NCBI RefSeq assembly: GCF_002284565.1
Contig: NZ_NPKI01000011.1
Span: 476,756-540,755 of the forward strand
Direction: 5' to 3'
DNA: 64,000 nt
Origin: Mesorhizobium mediterraneum
GTDB taxonomy: Bacteria > Pseudomonadota > Alphaproteobacteria > Rhizobiales > Rhizobiaceae
The notes beneath the pieces are model-generated. The model saw only the letters and a program-made list of their open reading frames with translations. It searched no databases and was not told where the DNA came from. A program made the position numbers and the translations under genes. Each line of letters starts with the position of its first letter. Positions within the stretch are counted from its first letter, which is position 1. Below, piece by piece: positions 1 through 8,563 of this stretch.

Positions 1-14
1 AACGATGAACCGCT

Positions 15-911
15 CTAGATCGAAAGCGCCCCGCTCGCCACTACAATGCCGCGCCCAGAAATGCTCACTGAGCCGGCATCTACATCGACCTCAATGATGC
101 TGGTACGTCCGAGAGCCGTGCCTTGCTCGATCTTGATTACACCGGGCGGTGCAAGACCGTGTGCCACGAGATGTGCGGCGAGCGGACCAGCCGCCGTACC
201 GGTTGCCGGATCCTCAGAAATGCCGACGGTCGGGTTGAAAAAGCGTGCATACGCCGTGGTTCCGGGTTGTAGCGGATCGAGCGAGAAGACGTAGCAGCCT
301 TCCCCGCCGACCTCGTCGAGCAGGTCGAAAAGCTGTTTAGCATCAGGCAAAATCCGGTCGACGGCTTCGCGATCGCGGATTGGCACCAGGAGATGGGCGG
401 CTCCAGTCGAGACCACCTGGCAAGGCACGATATCAGCCACTATTTCTTCGGTACGAAGGCCGAGTGCGGTGGCAAGAGCGCCAAGGTTTGAGAGCTGCCG
501 GCCGGCCAGTGGGGCCTCTTGCTGCATAATGATCTTTTCGAGCCGTCCTTGGCTCTGCCAGATCGCCAACGGATATACCAAGTCGCCGATCTGTTGGTGG
601 AACCATGTTGGCCCATCGCCCAGATCGAGCCGCCCTGCTGCAGCGAGCCACCACCAAGCCCCTAACGTGTTGTGGCCGCCTGCACCGAAAACCTCTACGC
701 CCTTCGGCGTGAAAGAGCGCAACCTCCAGTCGGCGTTCGCCCGGGTCGCCGGTAAGACAAAGGTGGTCTCGGACTGGTTGAACTCACGTGCAATGTTCTG
801 CATGAGCTCAAGCGCCAACTCGGCGCCGCCGTCGACCACCGCCAGTGAATTGCCCGTCAGCGGCTCTACCGCGAAGACATCGACGAAATGAAATGGGATT
901 GTTCTGCTCAT
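15..911 (-). CDS. PhzF family isomerase-like protein
   Basis: 298 aa protein of the PhzF/diaminopimelate-epimerase fold. Family members isomerise small substrates; the physiological substrate of most, including this one, is unknown. The N-terminus has the family pattern FxxVDVFAxxPLTGN. The sequence NQSETTF carries the conserved acidic residue (Glu48) used as the general base in PhzF, and the glycine-rich GAGGHNTLG and EDPATGTAAGP segments are the usual family motifs. The start at 911 is preferred over an upstream in-frame codon because a GGAGGA ribosome-binding site lies just before it and the family motif begins about ten residues in. The next gene on the same strand, a VOC protein, ends 25 bp upstream, so the two are probably co-transcribed. 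The family call is firm; the role is unknown. Confidence 0.9.
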   Translation of the reverse strand: MSRTIPFHFVDVFAVEPLTGNSLAVVDGGAELALELMQNIAREFNQSETTFVLPATRANADWRLRSFTPKGVEVFGAGGHNTLGAWWWLAAAGRLDLGDGPTWFHQQIGDLVYPLAIWQSQGRLEKIIMQQEAPLAGRQLSNLGALATALGLRTEEIVADIVPCQVVSTGAAHLLVPIRDREAVDRILPDAKQLFDLLDEVGGEGCYVFSLDPLQPGTTAYARFFNPTVGISEDPATGTAAGPLAAHLVAHGLAPPGVIKIEQGTALGRTSIIEVDVDAGSVSISGRGIVVASGALSI

Positions 912-936
912 GTTTCCTCCGATGACCGCAATTGGG

Positions 937-1290
937 CTAGCGAAGATGCGTGAGCACGTTGAGCAGCTTTCCGGTCGGGTCGGCAATGAAGAAACGTCTC
1001 ACGCCCCACGGTTCGTCGGTCAAATCGTAGACCACCCTGCAACCGATCTCTTTTGCGCGAAGATACACCTCGTCCACATTGTCGACCTCGATCGACAGAT
1101 CGGGCACGGGGGTGCCTGAGCCGCCCTCGCTGGCGATGCTGATCTGAGGGATGGTTGTTTCGCGGGACGCCAGCGTGACGAGCCACCCGTGATCCATGAC
1201 GGCGTCGAGCCCGAACAGGTCGGAATAGAACTTCCGAACATCCGGAATGCTGTCCGTTGCGATATTCGTGACGATGCGCAGTACGGTCAT
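937..1290 (-). CDS. VOC (glyoxalase/bleomycin-resistance fold) protein
   Basis: 117 aa, a single VOC-domain unit of the usual length (beta-alpha-beta-beta-beta repeats). The C-terminal stretch GVRRFFIADPTGKLLNV is the typical last strand of the family and D-P-T-G-K is conserved. Proteins like this bind a divalent metal and act on small molecules or sequester them; the substrate cannot be read from the sequence. The start at 1290 (MTVLRIV) has a GGAGA ribosome-binding site 8-10 bp upstream; the longer reading frame would add 33 unconserved residues. It is upstream of the PhzF-like gene on the same strand, and faces away from the TetR gene across a 213 bp region that holds a palindromic operator. 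Confidence 0.85.
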   Translation of the reverse strand: MTVLRIVTNIATDSIPDVRKFYSDLFGLDAVMDHGWLVTLASRETTIPQISIASEGGSGTPVPDLSIEVDNVDEVYLRAKEIGCRVVYDLTDEPWGVRRFFIADPTGKLLNVLTHLR

Positions 1291-1449
1291 CCCAGGATCT
1301 CCTTTTCCGCGGCTCAGCATAGATGGCGAGGGGCCCGTGCACTGCCCGCAGCAGGCTTCATTAACGCTGTTCACGCCGAGTGGTGTCAACAGATGTCACC
1401 AGTCGCCCAAGACCGATAATGTCACGTGTTGACATTCCGTCGATTTCGA

Positions 1450-1487
1450 ATTACGAGTGACGAAATTCAAAATTCGTCATTCGTAAT
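1450..1487. promoter_or_regulatory. Inverted repeat, likely operator of the adjacent TetR regulator
   Basis: Two 17-bp arms, ATTACGAGTGACGAAAT and ATTCGTCATTCGTAAT with one extra A, are symmetric about 1468.5 and agree at 15 of 17 positions. The repeat ends 16 bp before the TetR start codon, where an autoregulatory operator is expected. It may also overlap the promoter of the divergent VOC/PhzF genes. The symmetry is seen directly; the assignment to this TetR protein is inference from position. Confidence 0.6.
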
Positions 1488-1503
1488 GGGCTGATGAAAC
1501 AAG

Positions 1504-2112
1504 ATGTATGATACTCTCGATACGACGGCCGACCTGGTCCGGCAGGAGAATGTCGCGCGCATCCTCGATTGCGCGGAGCGACTGTTCCGCCACTACGGCT
1601 ACGGCAAGACCAATGTCGCCGACATAGCGCGTGAGCTCGGCATGTCGACGGCCAACATCTACCGTTTCTTCGCCTCCAAGGTCGAGATCCACCAGGCCGT
1701 TTGCGGCCGCATGCTCGCTACCTGCTACCAACTGACCTACGACGCCTGCCATAGTCCCGGAACCGCCAGCGAAAAGCTTCGCCGCTACGCGCAAACCCAC
1801 TATCAGTGGACCCGTGACACCATGCTCGACCAGGAGAAGGTGCACGAGATGGTCGTCGTTGCCATCGAACGCGATTGGCATGTCATCGAGAAGCACATCG
1901 ACCGGATCCGCAGCCTGGTGGCGGAGGTGATCAGCGACGGGATCGCAGCCGGCGAGTTTGCCGACCAGGATCCGGAAGTCGCTTCGCGGTGCTTCGGCGC
2001 AGCTATCATCACCCTCTGTCACCCGCAGATGGTCGCCCAGTGCCTTGCCAAAGAGAACCGGGCAATGCCGGACGATCTTATCGAGTTTGCGATCAGGGCC
2101 TTGAAGAAATGA
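1504..2112 (+). CDS. TetR family transcriptional regulator of the RND efflux pair
   Basis: 202 aa, the normal TetR length. An N-terminal helix-turn-helix lies at about residues 38-60 (VADIARELGMSTANIYRFFASK-like, with the diagnostic IYRFF turn), followed by an all-helical ligand domain. It is immediately upstream of an RND adaptor and RND permease on the same strand, and downstream of a strong palindrome at 1450-1487. It is therefore probably an autorepressor that also controls the pump, released by a pump substrate. No ligand can be predicted. The adaptor starts about 53 bp after its stop codon, consistent with one operon. Confidence 0.9.
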   Translation: MYDTLDTTADLVRQENVARILDCAERLFRHYGYGKTNVADIARELGMSTANIYRFFASKVEIHQAVCGRMLATCYQLTYDACHSPGTASEKLRRYAQTHYQWTRDTMLDQEKVHEMVVVAIERDWHVIEKHIDRIRSLVAEVISDGIAAGEFADQDPEVASRCFGAAIITLCHPQMVAQCLAKENRAMPDDLIEFAIRALKK

Positions 2113-2165
2113 CCGGCGGCGTCCGTCGGTCCTCGACAATTCATCTCCAGTTCGGGAGTACGCAA

Positions 2166-3326
2166 GTGCCTTTGTCCAAATCCATTATGAACAGGCTGTC
2201 GGCCGTCGGTCCGGCTCTGGTCGTCGTCGCGGCGCTCGGGCTCGCCGGCTGCTCGCAAGAAAAAGTGGAAGTCAAGGACATCATTCGGCCGGTCAAGGTC
2301 GTCGAGATCGCCAAGGCCAACGATACCCGTGAGCTTTCCTACTCCGGATCGGTGCGCGCCCGCACCGAGATGAATCTCGGGTTCCGCATCAACGGCAAGA
2401 TCACCGAGCGCCTGGTCGACATCGGCCAGCGCGTGAAGCCGGGCGACGTTCTGGCCCGCATCGATCCCGCCGACTATGACCTTTCGGTCAACAGCGCCGA
2501 GGCCAGCCTCGAGGCCGCCGAGCGGCAGGTCGAGACAACAGGCCTTGCCCGTCGTCGTGCCGAACAGTTGTTTGCCAAGAACTTCGCGTCGAAATCGCAG
2601 CTCGAACAGGCAACGCTCAGCTATGACCAGGCGGTCGCCACCCGGAATTCCGCCCGCTCAACGCTTGACCAGGCGAAAAACCAGGTCCTCTACACCGACC
2701 TCAAGGCGGACAGGAACGGCATCGTCACATCAGTAGCCGCCGATGTCGGTCAGGTGGTCGGCTCCGGCACACCGGTTGTGACTGTTGCCGTCGATGGCGA
2801 AAAGGAAGTGCTGATCGCCGTTCCGGAAATGGATATCGCCCAGTTCAAGCCGGGCAAGGACGTCAAGGCAGGCTTCTGGTCGGATGATGCGCTGACGCTC
2901 GACGGCAAGGTCCGCGAAGTCGCCGGCAGCGCCGATCAGCAGTCGCGTACCTTTGCCGTCCGCGTCAGCCTGCCCAACGATCCGCGCGTGCTTCTCGGCA
3001 TGACCGCGAACATCGAAGCTTCGGCGGCCAACAACCGCCCACAAAGCGTATCGGTCCCGTTGAGCGCGCTGGCGCAAAAGGATGGCCAGCAGATCGTCTG
3101 GACCGTGGATCGCAACGGCGAGACCGTCCACGCGCGTCCGGTCAAGGTCGCCGAGTTCACCGCCGACGGCGTGCATGTTGCCGAAGGATTGAAACCCGGC
3201 GACGTCGTCGTTGCGGCGGGCACACAATTCATGACCGAGAATCTGAAGGTCAAGCTGACCGGCGATGCGGTGCAACAGTCCGCATCTGCGGACGATGATG
3301 GCGACGCCGCCAAGCGCGTGCGCTGA
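2166..3326 (+). CDS. RND efflux periplasmic adaptor (membrane fusion) lipoprotein
   Basis: 386 aa. The N-terminus is a signal peptide ending in a lipobox (GLAGC, Cys at about residue 29), so the mature protein is probably lipid-anchored in the inner membrane. A lipoyl/barrel-sandwich half-motif (FRINGKITERLVDIGQ) is followed by a coiled-coil hairpin (about residues 90-170), the second lipoyl half and a C-terminal beta-barrel. This is the HlyD/AcrA order. The start is a GTG at 2166 with GGGAG about 8 bp upstream; an ATG at 2187 is an alternative. The longer open frame overlaps the TetR gene and is not conserved-looking. It bridges the RND permease encoded downstream to an outer-membrane channel, and no channel gene is present here. 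Confidence 0.9.
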   Translation: MPLSKSIMNRLSAVGPALVVVAALGLAGCSQEKVEVKDIIRPVKVVEIAKANDTRELSYSGSVRARTEMNLGFRINGKITERLVDIGQRVKPGDVLARIDPADYDLSVNSAEASLEAAERQVETTGLARRRAEQLFAKNFASKSQLEQATLSYDQAVATRNSARSTLDQAKNQVLYTDLKADRNGIVTSVAADVGQVVGSGTPVVTVAVDGEKEVLIAVPEMDIAQFKPGKDVKAGFWSDDALTLDGKVREVAGSADQQSRTFAVRVSLPNDPRVLLGMTANIEASAANNRPQSVSVPLSALAQKDGQQIVWTVDRNGETVHARPVKVAEFTADGVHVAEGLKPGDVVVAAGTQFMTENLKVKLTGDAVQQSASADDDGDAAKRVR

Positions 3327-3510
3327 CGGCCAAGAATAAAACGGCTTTTCCTCGCATCGGCGCAAGCCGCGAGGTCAAGCGGTTCATGGTTTCCGGGCGG
3401 CAGGTGCCCGATTGTCGAGACGTCGGGTCGATGTAACCCCCACATCGATCCTCGCGTCCCACCGCGATGAGTGTCTCTCCGCTCGGAAAGCCTCGCCGCC
3501 CGGAAGCCTG

Positions 3511-3610
3511 GAGCATGATCCGAAAAGTGGAATCCGGTTTTCGGACAAGATTATGCTCGAACAGGAAAGATGGAGCCCCATCCCGATCATGTCGGGATGG
3601 AACAGGCTCC
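3511..3610. repeat. Mosaic of two palindromic intergenic repeats
   Basis: This lies in the 349 bp between the adaptor and permease genes. The first unit (3511-3558) begins GAGCATGATC and ends GATTATGCTC around a CGAAAAGTGG...CCGGTTTTCGG stem. The second (3572-3610) has outer arms GGAGCC/GGCTCC and inner arms CATCCCGA/TCGGGATG. These are the small palindromic elements scattered between genes in Mesorhizobium and relatives, and related copies occur at 18468, 36633 and 50663. Transcribed, they would form stable hairpins inside the pump operon. I see no gene in the rest of this gap. Confidence 0.7.
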
Positions 3611-3675
3611 AGCATTAGAAGTTCCGTGGGCATGCCACGTGCGTGCGCTGACGATCAGACAAATGGACTGGCGCT

Positions 3676-6600
3676 ATGACCACCGACACCAATGAAAAGC
3701 GGCCCTTCAACCTTTCGCGCTGGGCAATCGGGCATCCGAGCATTGCGCGGTTCCTGTTCGGCCTGATCATCGTTGCCGGCGCGCTCGGCCTGATGCGCAT
3801 GGGCCAGAAGGAAGACCCGGATTTCACCTTCCGCGTCATGGTCGTCCAGGCTGTCTGGCCGGGTGCCTCGATCCAGGACATGGAGGACCAGGTCGTCAAC
3901 AAGATCGAGCGCAAGCTGCAGGAAACGCCGCATCTCGATTTTGTCCGTTCCTACACACGCGCCGGCAGCGCCATAATCACCTTGCAGGTGGAAGGCGACA
4001 CCAACCCCGCGCAGGTCGCGGATGCCTTCTACCAGGTGCGCAAGAAGGTCGGCGACATCGCCAACGAGCTGCCTCAGGGGCTGCTCGGGCCCTACTTCAA
4101 CGATGAGTTCGGCGACACTTTCATCACTTTGCATTCGATCAGCGGCGACGGCTACAGCTATCCCGAGCTGAAGAAATTAGCCATTCAGGCGCGTGACATG
4201 CTGCTGACGACGCCCGGCGTCGAGAAGGCCGTGATCATCGGCGACCAGCCGGAAAAACTCTATATCGACGTTTCGTCCAAGGCGCTTGCCGAGCGCGGCC
4301 TGACGCTCACCGACCTGCAGAACGCGATCAAGGGCCAGAACAATGTCGATCCGGCGGGCTCGGTCGATACCGGCACGAACTCAGTGCGCATTTCGGTCGA
4401 GGGCGACGTGACCAAGGCGGCCGATATCCGCGAACTTCGCCTGCGCGCCGGCAACCAGGTAACGCGCCTGGGCGACATCGCCACCGTGACCTCCGGCCTC
4501 GAGGATCCCTATCAGCGCAAATACCGCTACAACGGCCACGACAGCGTCCAGGTCGGTGTGGTCATGGCCAAAGGCTTCAATGTCACCGATGTCGGCAAGG
4601 ACGTCGAAGCGACCTATCACCGCTTCGAAGAGGCGCTGCCTTACGGCGTTTCGGTCGATCAGATAGCCGACCAGCCGGAAGTCGTCAGGGAAGCGGTGGG
4701 TGAGTTCATGAAGGCGCTTGGCGAGGCGCTGCTAATCGTGCTTGTCGTCTCGTTCCTGACGATCGGCTGGCGTTCGGGCCTGGTGATCGCGATCACCATT
4801 CCGCTCGTCCTGGCCGCTACCTTCGCCATCATGTACGAGATCGGCATCGATCTGCAGCGCATTTCGCTCGGCGCGCTGATCATTGCGCTCGGCCTGCTCG
4901 TCGACGACGCGATGATCGTCGTCGAAATGATGGAACGCAAGCTCGAGGAAGGACTGGTCAAGGTCGAGGCTGCGAGCTTCGCCTATACCTCGACGGCCTT
5001 CCCGATGCTGACCGGAACGCTGATCACCACCGCCGGCTTCATCCCGGTCGGCTTCGCCGCCTCGACGGCCGGTGAGTATGTGCGCACGCTGTTTTATGTC
5101 GTCGGCATCGCGCTGGTCGTGTCCTGGTTCGTGGCGGTCTATTTCACGCCGTGGCTCGGCAACATGATCCTCAAGCAGCGAAAGCACGCCGGCAACCATC
5201 ACGATGTCTTCGACACGCGCTTCTATCGCCGGCTTCGCGCCACCGTCAGCTGGTCCGTGCGCCACCGCATCATCGTGCTGGTTATGACACTGGTGACCTT
5301 CGCAACCAGTCTTTGGGCATTCCAGTTCATCCCGCAGAATTTCTTCCCACAGTCGTCGCGTCCGGAAATCCTTGTCGACCTCTGGCTGCCGGAAGGCACC
5401 AGCATCAAGGAAGTCGAGACGCAGGCCAAGGCGCTCGAAACCAGGATGATGGACGACAAGGACAAGCGCTTCATCGCCACCTATATCGGTGAGGGCGCGC
5501 CGCGCTTCTTCCTGCCGCTCGACCAGCAGCTTCGCAATCCGAATTTTGCCCAGCTTCTGGTGATGGCCAATGACGAACCGGCCCGCGAACGGCTGATCGT
5601 CAAGCTGCGCACCATTCTGGCCGAGGATTTCCCGTCGATCCGCGCCAAGGTCGACCGCCTGTTCCTCGGGCCGCCCACGGGCTGGCCGGTGCAGATGCGC
5701 GTCATGGGTCCGGATCGCCAGGAGGTGCGCCGCATCGCCGACGAAGTGAAGGCGAAGTTCCAGGCAAATCCGCTGCTCGGCGCCGTTCACGACGACTGGC
5801 TCGAGCCGGTGCCGGAGATGAAGCTGGTGATCGACCAGGATCGCGCCCGTGCGCTCGGCGTCACCTCGCAGCGCATTCGCCAGATGCTGCAGGCGACCAT
5901 GTCGGGAGCGCCGCTCGATGATTTCCGCGACGGCGAGGAGACCGTTTCGATCGTCGCCCGCGAGCCGGAGGCGAGCCGTCACCTGCTGTCGGCGGTCGAC
6001 TCCGTCTCTGTCCCGACGGATTTCGGTGGCTTCGTGCCGCTGTCGCAGGTCGCCAAGGTCGTCCCGGTGTTGGAGCAAGGCGTCGAATGGCGGCGCGACC
6101 GCCTGCCGACCATCAGCGTGCGTGCCACGCTGCCGGATGGCGTGCAGTCGAACGATGTCGTGATGAAGATGTACAGCGAGATGCAAGGCCTGCGCGACGG
6201 TCTGGCGCCCGGCTACGCCGTCGAGATCCAGGGCGGCGCCGAGGATTCGGCCGAAAGCCAGGCCTCCATTGCTGCGAAAGCTCCAATCATGCTGGCCGTC
6301 ATCGTCGTGCTGCTGATGATCCAGCTGCAGCATTTCGGCAAGGCGATGCTGGTGCTGGCGACCGGTCCGCTCGGCATCATCGGTGCAGCCGCAGCACTTT
6401 TGATCAGTGGCGCGCCGTTCGGCTTCGTCGCCATCCTCGGCGTGATCGCGCTGCTTGGCATCATCATGCGCAACTCGATCATCCTGGTCGACCAGATCGA
6501 CCAGGATATAGCGGCCGGCATGGAACGCTCGGAGGCGATCATCGGCTCGGCGGTTCGCCGCTTCCGGCCGATCATGCTGACGGCGCTGACGGCGGTCCTG

Positions 6601-6822
6601 GCGCTGATCCCGATTTCGCGCGGCGTCTTCTGGGGTCCGCTCGCCTACGCCATGATGGGCGGCATTCTCGTCGCCACAGTGCTTACCATCCTCGTGCTTC
6701 CGGCAGCCTATGCCTTGTTCTTCGGCAGGGAGCGCAAGAAGGCCAAGGACGTGGAGCAGGCGGCCGAGCCGGAGCTGGCAGACAACGACGACAGGCCGCG
6801 ACTGCCTCTGGCCGCCGAATAG
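3676..6822 (+). CDS. RND family efflux permease (AcrB-like)
   Basis: 1048 aa, the usual length for a proton-driven RND drug exporter of the inner membrane. It shows the duplicated layout: one TM helix, a large periplasmic loop, then TM2-6, repeated after about residue 530. The proton-relay pair Asp410-Asp411 is in GLLVDDAMIVVE in TM4, and the conserved LVxxxFLTIGWR and GRxSGxPxxD-type segments are present. A start at 3676 gives the expected cytoplasmic N-terminus before the first helix. It works with the adaptor encoded upstream and needs an outer-membrane protein encoded elsewhere. TetR control is inferred from gene order. The substrate is unknown. The stop codon region is duplicated (6811-6824 and 6825-6840, both ending GCCGAATAGAG). 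Confidence 0.93.
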   Translation: MTTDTNEKRPFNLSRWAIGHPSIARFLFGLIIVAGALGLMRMGQKEDPDFTFRVMVVQAVWPGASIQDMEDQVVNKIERKLQETPHLDFVRSYTRAGSAIITLQVEGDTNPAQVADAFYQVRKKVGDIANELPQGLLGPYFNDEFGDTFITLHSISGDGYSYPELKKLAIQARDMLLTTPGVEKAVIIGDQPEKLYIDVSSKALAERGLTLTDLQNAIKGQNNVDPAGSVDTGTNSVRISVEGDVTKAADIRELRLRAGNQVTRLGDIATVTSGLEDPYQRKYRYNGHDSVQVGVVMAKGFNVTDVGKDVEATYHRFEEALPYGVSVDQIADQPEVVREAVGEFMKALGEALLIVLVVSFLTIGWRSGLVIAITIPLVLAATFAIMYEIGIDLQRISLGALIIALGLLVDDAMIVVEMMERKLEEGLVKVEAASFAYTSTAFPMLTGTLITTAGFIPVGFAASTAGEYVRTLFYVVGIALVVSWFVAVYFTPWLGNMILKQRKHAGNHHDVFDTRFYRRLRATVSWSVRHRIIVLVMTLVTFATSLWAFQFIPQNFFPQSSRPEILVDLWLPEGTSIKEVETQAKALETRMMDDKDKRFIATYIGEGAPRFFLPLDQQLRNPNFAQLLVMANDEPARERLIVKLRTILAEDFPSIRAKVDRLFLGPPTGWPVQMRVMGPDRQEVRRIADEVKAKFQANPLLGAVHDDWLEPVPEMKLVIDQDRARALGVTSQRIRQMLQATMSGAPLDDFRDGEETVSIVAREPEASRHLLSAVDSVSVPTDFGGFVPLSQVAKVVPVLEQGVEWRRDRLPTISVRATLPDGVQSNDVVMKMYSEMQGLRDGLAPGYAVEIQGGAEDSAESQASIAAKAPIMLAVIVVLLMIQLQHFGKAMLVLATGPLGIIGAAAALLISGAPFGFVAILGVIALLGIIMRNSIILVDQIDQDIAAGMERSEAIIGSAVRRFRPIMLTALTAVLALIPISRGVFWGPLAYAMMGGILVATVLTILVLPAAYALFFGRERKKAKDVEQAAEPELADNDDRPRLPLAAE

Positions 6823-6906
6823 AGTGGCGGCCGAATAGAGCTGTTGGCAGATGTGATATCCAGGGGTTAAATCCGCCCACCGGCAGGAGCGCTGGAGGAG
6901 GACGTC

Positions 6907-8400
6907 ATGACCATAGCTCAGACACCGGTGTCACTGCGCCGGCCGATCGACGGACGCCATCGCCAGATGTTCGTCGATGGCGCCTGGGTCGACGCCCGCT
7001 CGGGCCGCACCATGGAAACCCGCAATCCGGCCACCGGTGCGGTCATTGCCACGGTGCCGCGCAGCGATCGCCAGGATATCGAGCTGGCGGTGGCCGCGGC
7101 GCGCAAGGCCTTCGACGGGCCGTGGAGCCGGTTCAAGCCCTATGAGCGGCAGGTGCTGCTCCTCAAGATCGCCGACCTCTTCGAAAAACATTGGGAGGAG
7201 ATCAGCCGCTCGGACACGACCGACATGGGCATGCCGATCGTGCGCACCCGCGCCAACCGCAACCGTGTCATCGGCATGCTGCGCTATTACGCCGGCATGG
7301 CGACGTCCCTACATGGCGAGACGATCGAGAACTCGCTGCCGGGCGAGATCGTCTCCTTCACCCGCAAGGAGCCGGTCGGCGTCGTCGGCGCCATCATCCC
7401 CTGGAACGCACCGACCGCCGCATCAATCTGGAAGATCGGGCCGGCGCTGGCCACCGGCTGCACGGTGGTGCTGAAACCTTCCGAGGAAGCGCCGCTGACG
7501 CCGCTGCTGATCGCCGACATCATGAACGAGGCCGGCGTTCCGCCAGGCGTCGTCAACATCGTGACCGGCACCGGCGCCGAGGCAGGGGCCGCACTCGCCG
7601 AGCATATGGGCGTCGACAAGATCGTCTTCACCGGCTCGACGGCGACCGGCCAGTCGATCGTCCGGGCGTCGGCCGGCAACCTCAAGCGGGTCTCGCTGGA
7701 GCTTGGCGGCAAGTCGCCGGTCATCGTCTGCGCCGACGCCGATCTCGACAGAGCGGTGCCGGTGGCGGCGATGTCGGTGTTCGCCAATTCCGGCCAGATC
7801 TGCATCGCCGGCTCGCGCCTGTTTGTCGAACGCTCCATCCATGACGAGTTCGTCGAACGGCTGGCGGCCCATGCCAAGGGTCTCAGGATCGGCGACGGCA
7901 TCGACCCGGCAACAGAGATCGGCCCGCTCGTCTCCGAAAAGCAGCTGCAGCGGGTCGCCTCCTATCTCGAAGCCGGGACGGCGGAGGGCGCGACCCTCGT
8001 CACCGGCGGCACGCGCCTCGTGGAAGGCGCGCTTGCCGCCGGCAATTTCGTCGCGCCGACGGTCTTTGCCCATGTCACGGACGACATGAAGATCGCACGC
8101 GAGGAAATCTTCGGACCGGTCATTTCGGCGCTGCCGTTCGATACGCTCGATGAGGCAGTCGAGCGGGCCAACAACACGCCTTATGGTCTCGCGGCGGGGG
8201 TCTTCACCCGCAATGTCGCCACCGCGCACCAGCTATCACGAAAAATCCGCGCCGGCTCGGTCTGGGTGAACACCTACCACGCCATCGATCCGGCCGTGCC
8301 GTTCGGCGGCTACAAGATGAGCGGCTACGGCCGCGAGGGCGGCGTCGAGCACCTCGACGAGTATCTCAACACCAAGGGCGTGTTCATCAAGATCGACTGA
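6907..8400 (+). CDS. NAD(P)-dependent aldehyde dehydrogenase
   Basis: 497 aa, standard for the ALDH superfamily. Catalytic residues are visible: Glu265 in LELGGKSP and Cys299 in NSGQICIAG. The cofactor-binding FTGSTATG loop and the NAD-binding PWNAP segment are also present. It oxidises an aldehyde to an acid; the closest look is to betaine/gamma-aminobutyraldehyde-type broad-range enzymes, but the substrate cannot be fixed. An excellent GGAGGAGG ribosome-binding site precedes ATG 6907. It is 84 bp behind the RND permease on the same strand and converges on the APC permease. Although near the methylated-amine genes it points the other way, and a role there is not supported. Confidence 0.92.
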   Translation: MTIAQTPVSLRRPIDGRHRQMFVDGAWVDARSGRTMETRNPATGAVIATVPRSDRQDIELAVAAARKAFDGPWSRFKPYERQVLLLKIADLFEKHWEEISRSDTTDMGMPIVRTRANRNRVIGMLRYYAGMATSLHGETIENSLPGEIVSFTRKEPVGVVGAIIPWNAPTAASIWKIGPALATGCTVVLKPSEEAPLTPLLIADIMNEAGVPPGVVNIVTGTGAEAGAALAEHMGVDKIVFTGSTATGQSIVRASAGNLKRVSLELGGKSPVIVCADADLDRAVPVAAMSVFANSGQICIAGSRLFVERSIHDEFVERLAAHAKGLRIGDGIDPATEIGPLVSEKQLQRVASYLEAGTAEGATLVTGGTRLVEGALAAGNFVAPTVFAHVTDDMKIAREEIFGPVISALPFDTLDEAVERANNTPYGLAAGVFTRNVATAHQLSRKIRAGSVWVNTYHAIDPAVPFGGYKMSGYGREGGVEHLDEYLNTKGVFIKID

Positions 8401-8426
8401 ACAGTCCGCCGAATAGGCCTTGAAAC

Positions 8427-8449
8427 GAAAAAACCCGCCGGCGGCGGGT
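8427..8449 (-). terminator. Possible second intrinsic terminator downstream of APC permease
   Basis: Read on the minus strand, the stem ACCCGCC/GGCGGGT with a 3-nt loop is followed by six T residues, a classic rho-independent terminator. It lies about 115 bp past the APC permease stop and behind another hairpin at 8520-8554. Confidence 0.6.
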
Positions 8450-8519
8450 CATCGGTGCCAATCGGCACTACAGCTGAATCACTAGCATAACTGCCGGCAC
8501 AAAGCAAGAACAAAACATG

Positions 8520-8554
8520 CAAGGGATCGAGCGCATCGCGCGCTCGATCCCTTG
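8520..8554. terminator. Perfect 15-bp inverted repeat after the APC permease gene
   Basis: The arms CAAGGGATCGAGCGC (8520-8534) and GCGCTCGATCCCTTG (8540-8554) are exact complements around a 5-nt loop. It starts 10 bp past the permease stop codon. On the minus strand it is followed by a T-containing stretch (TGCATGTTTTG). It probably terminates or stabilises the 3' end of the APC permease transcript. Confidence 0.7.
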
Positions 8555-8563
8555 AGGCGGAGG

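Noticed and set aside
4732..6333. 533-codon open frame on the minus strand inside the first RND permease gene
   Set aside because: It is antisense to a clearly homologous protein, its translation is rich in His/Asp/Arg as in GC-rich shadow frames, and has no recognisable domain.
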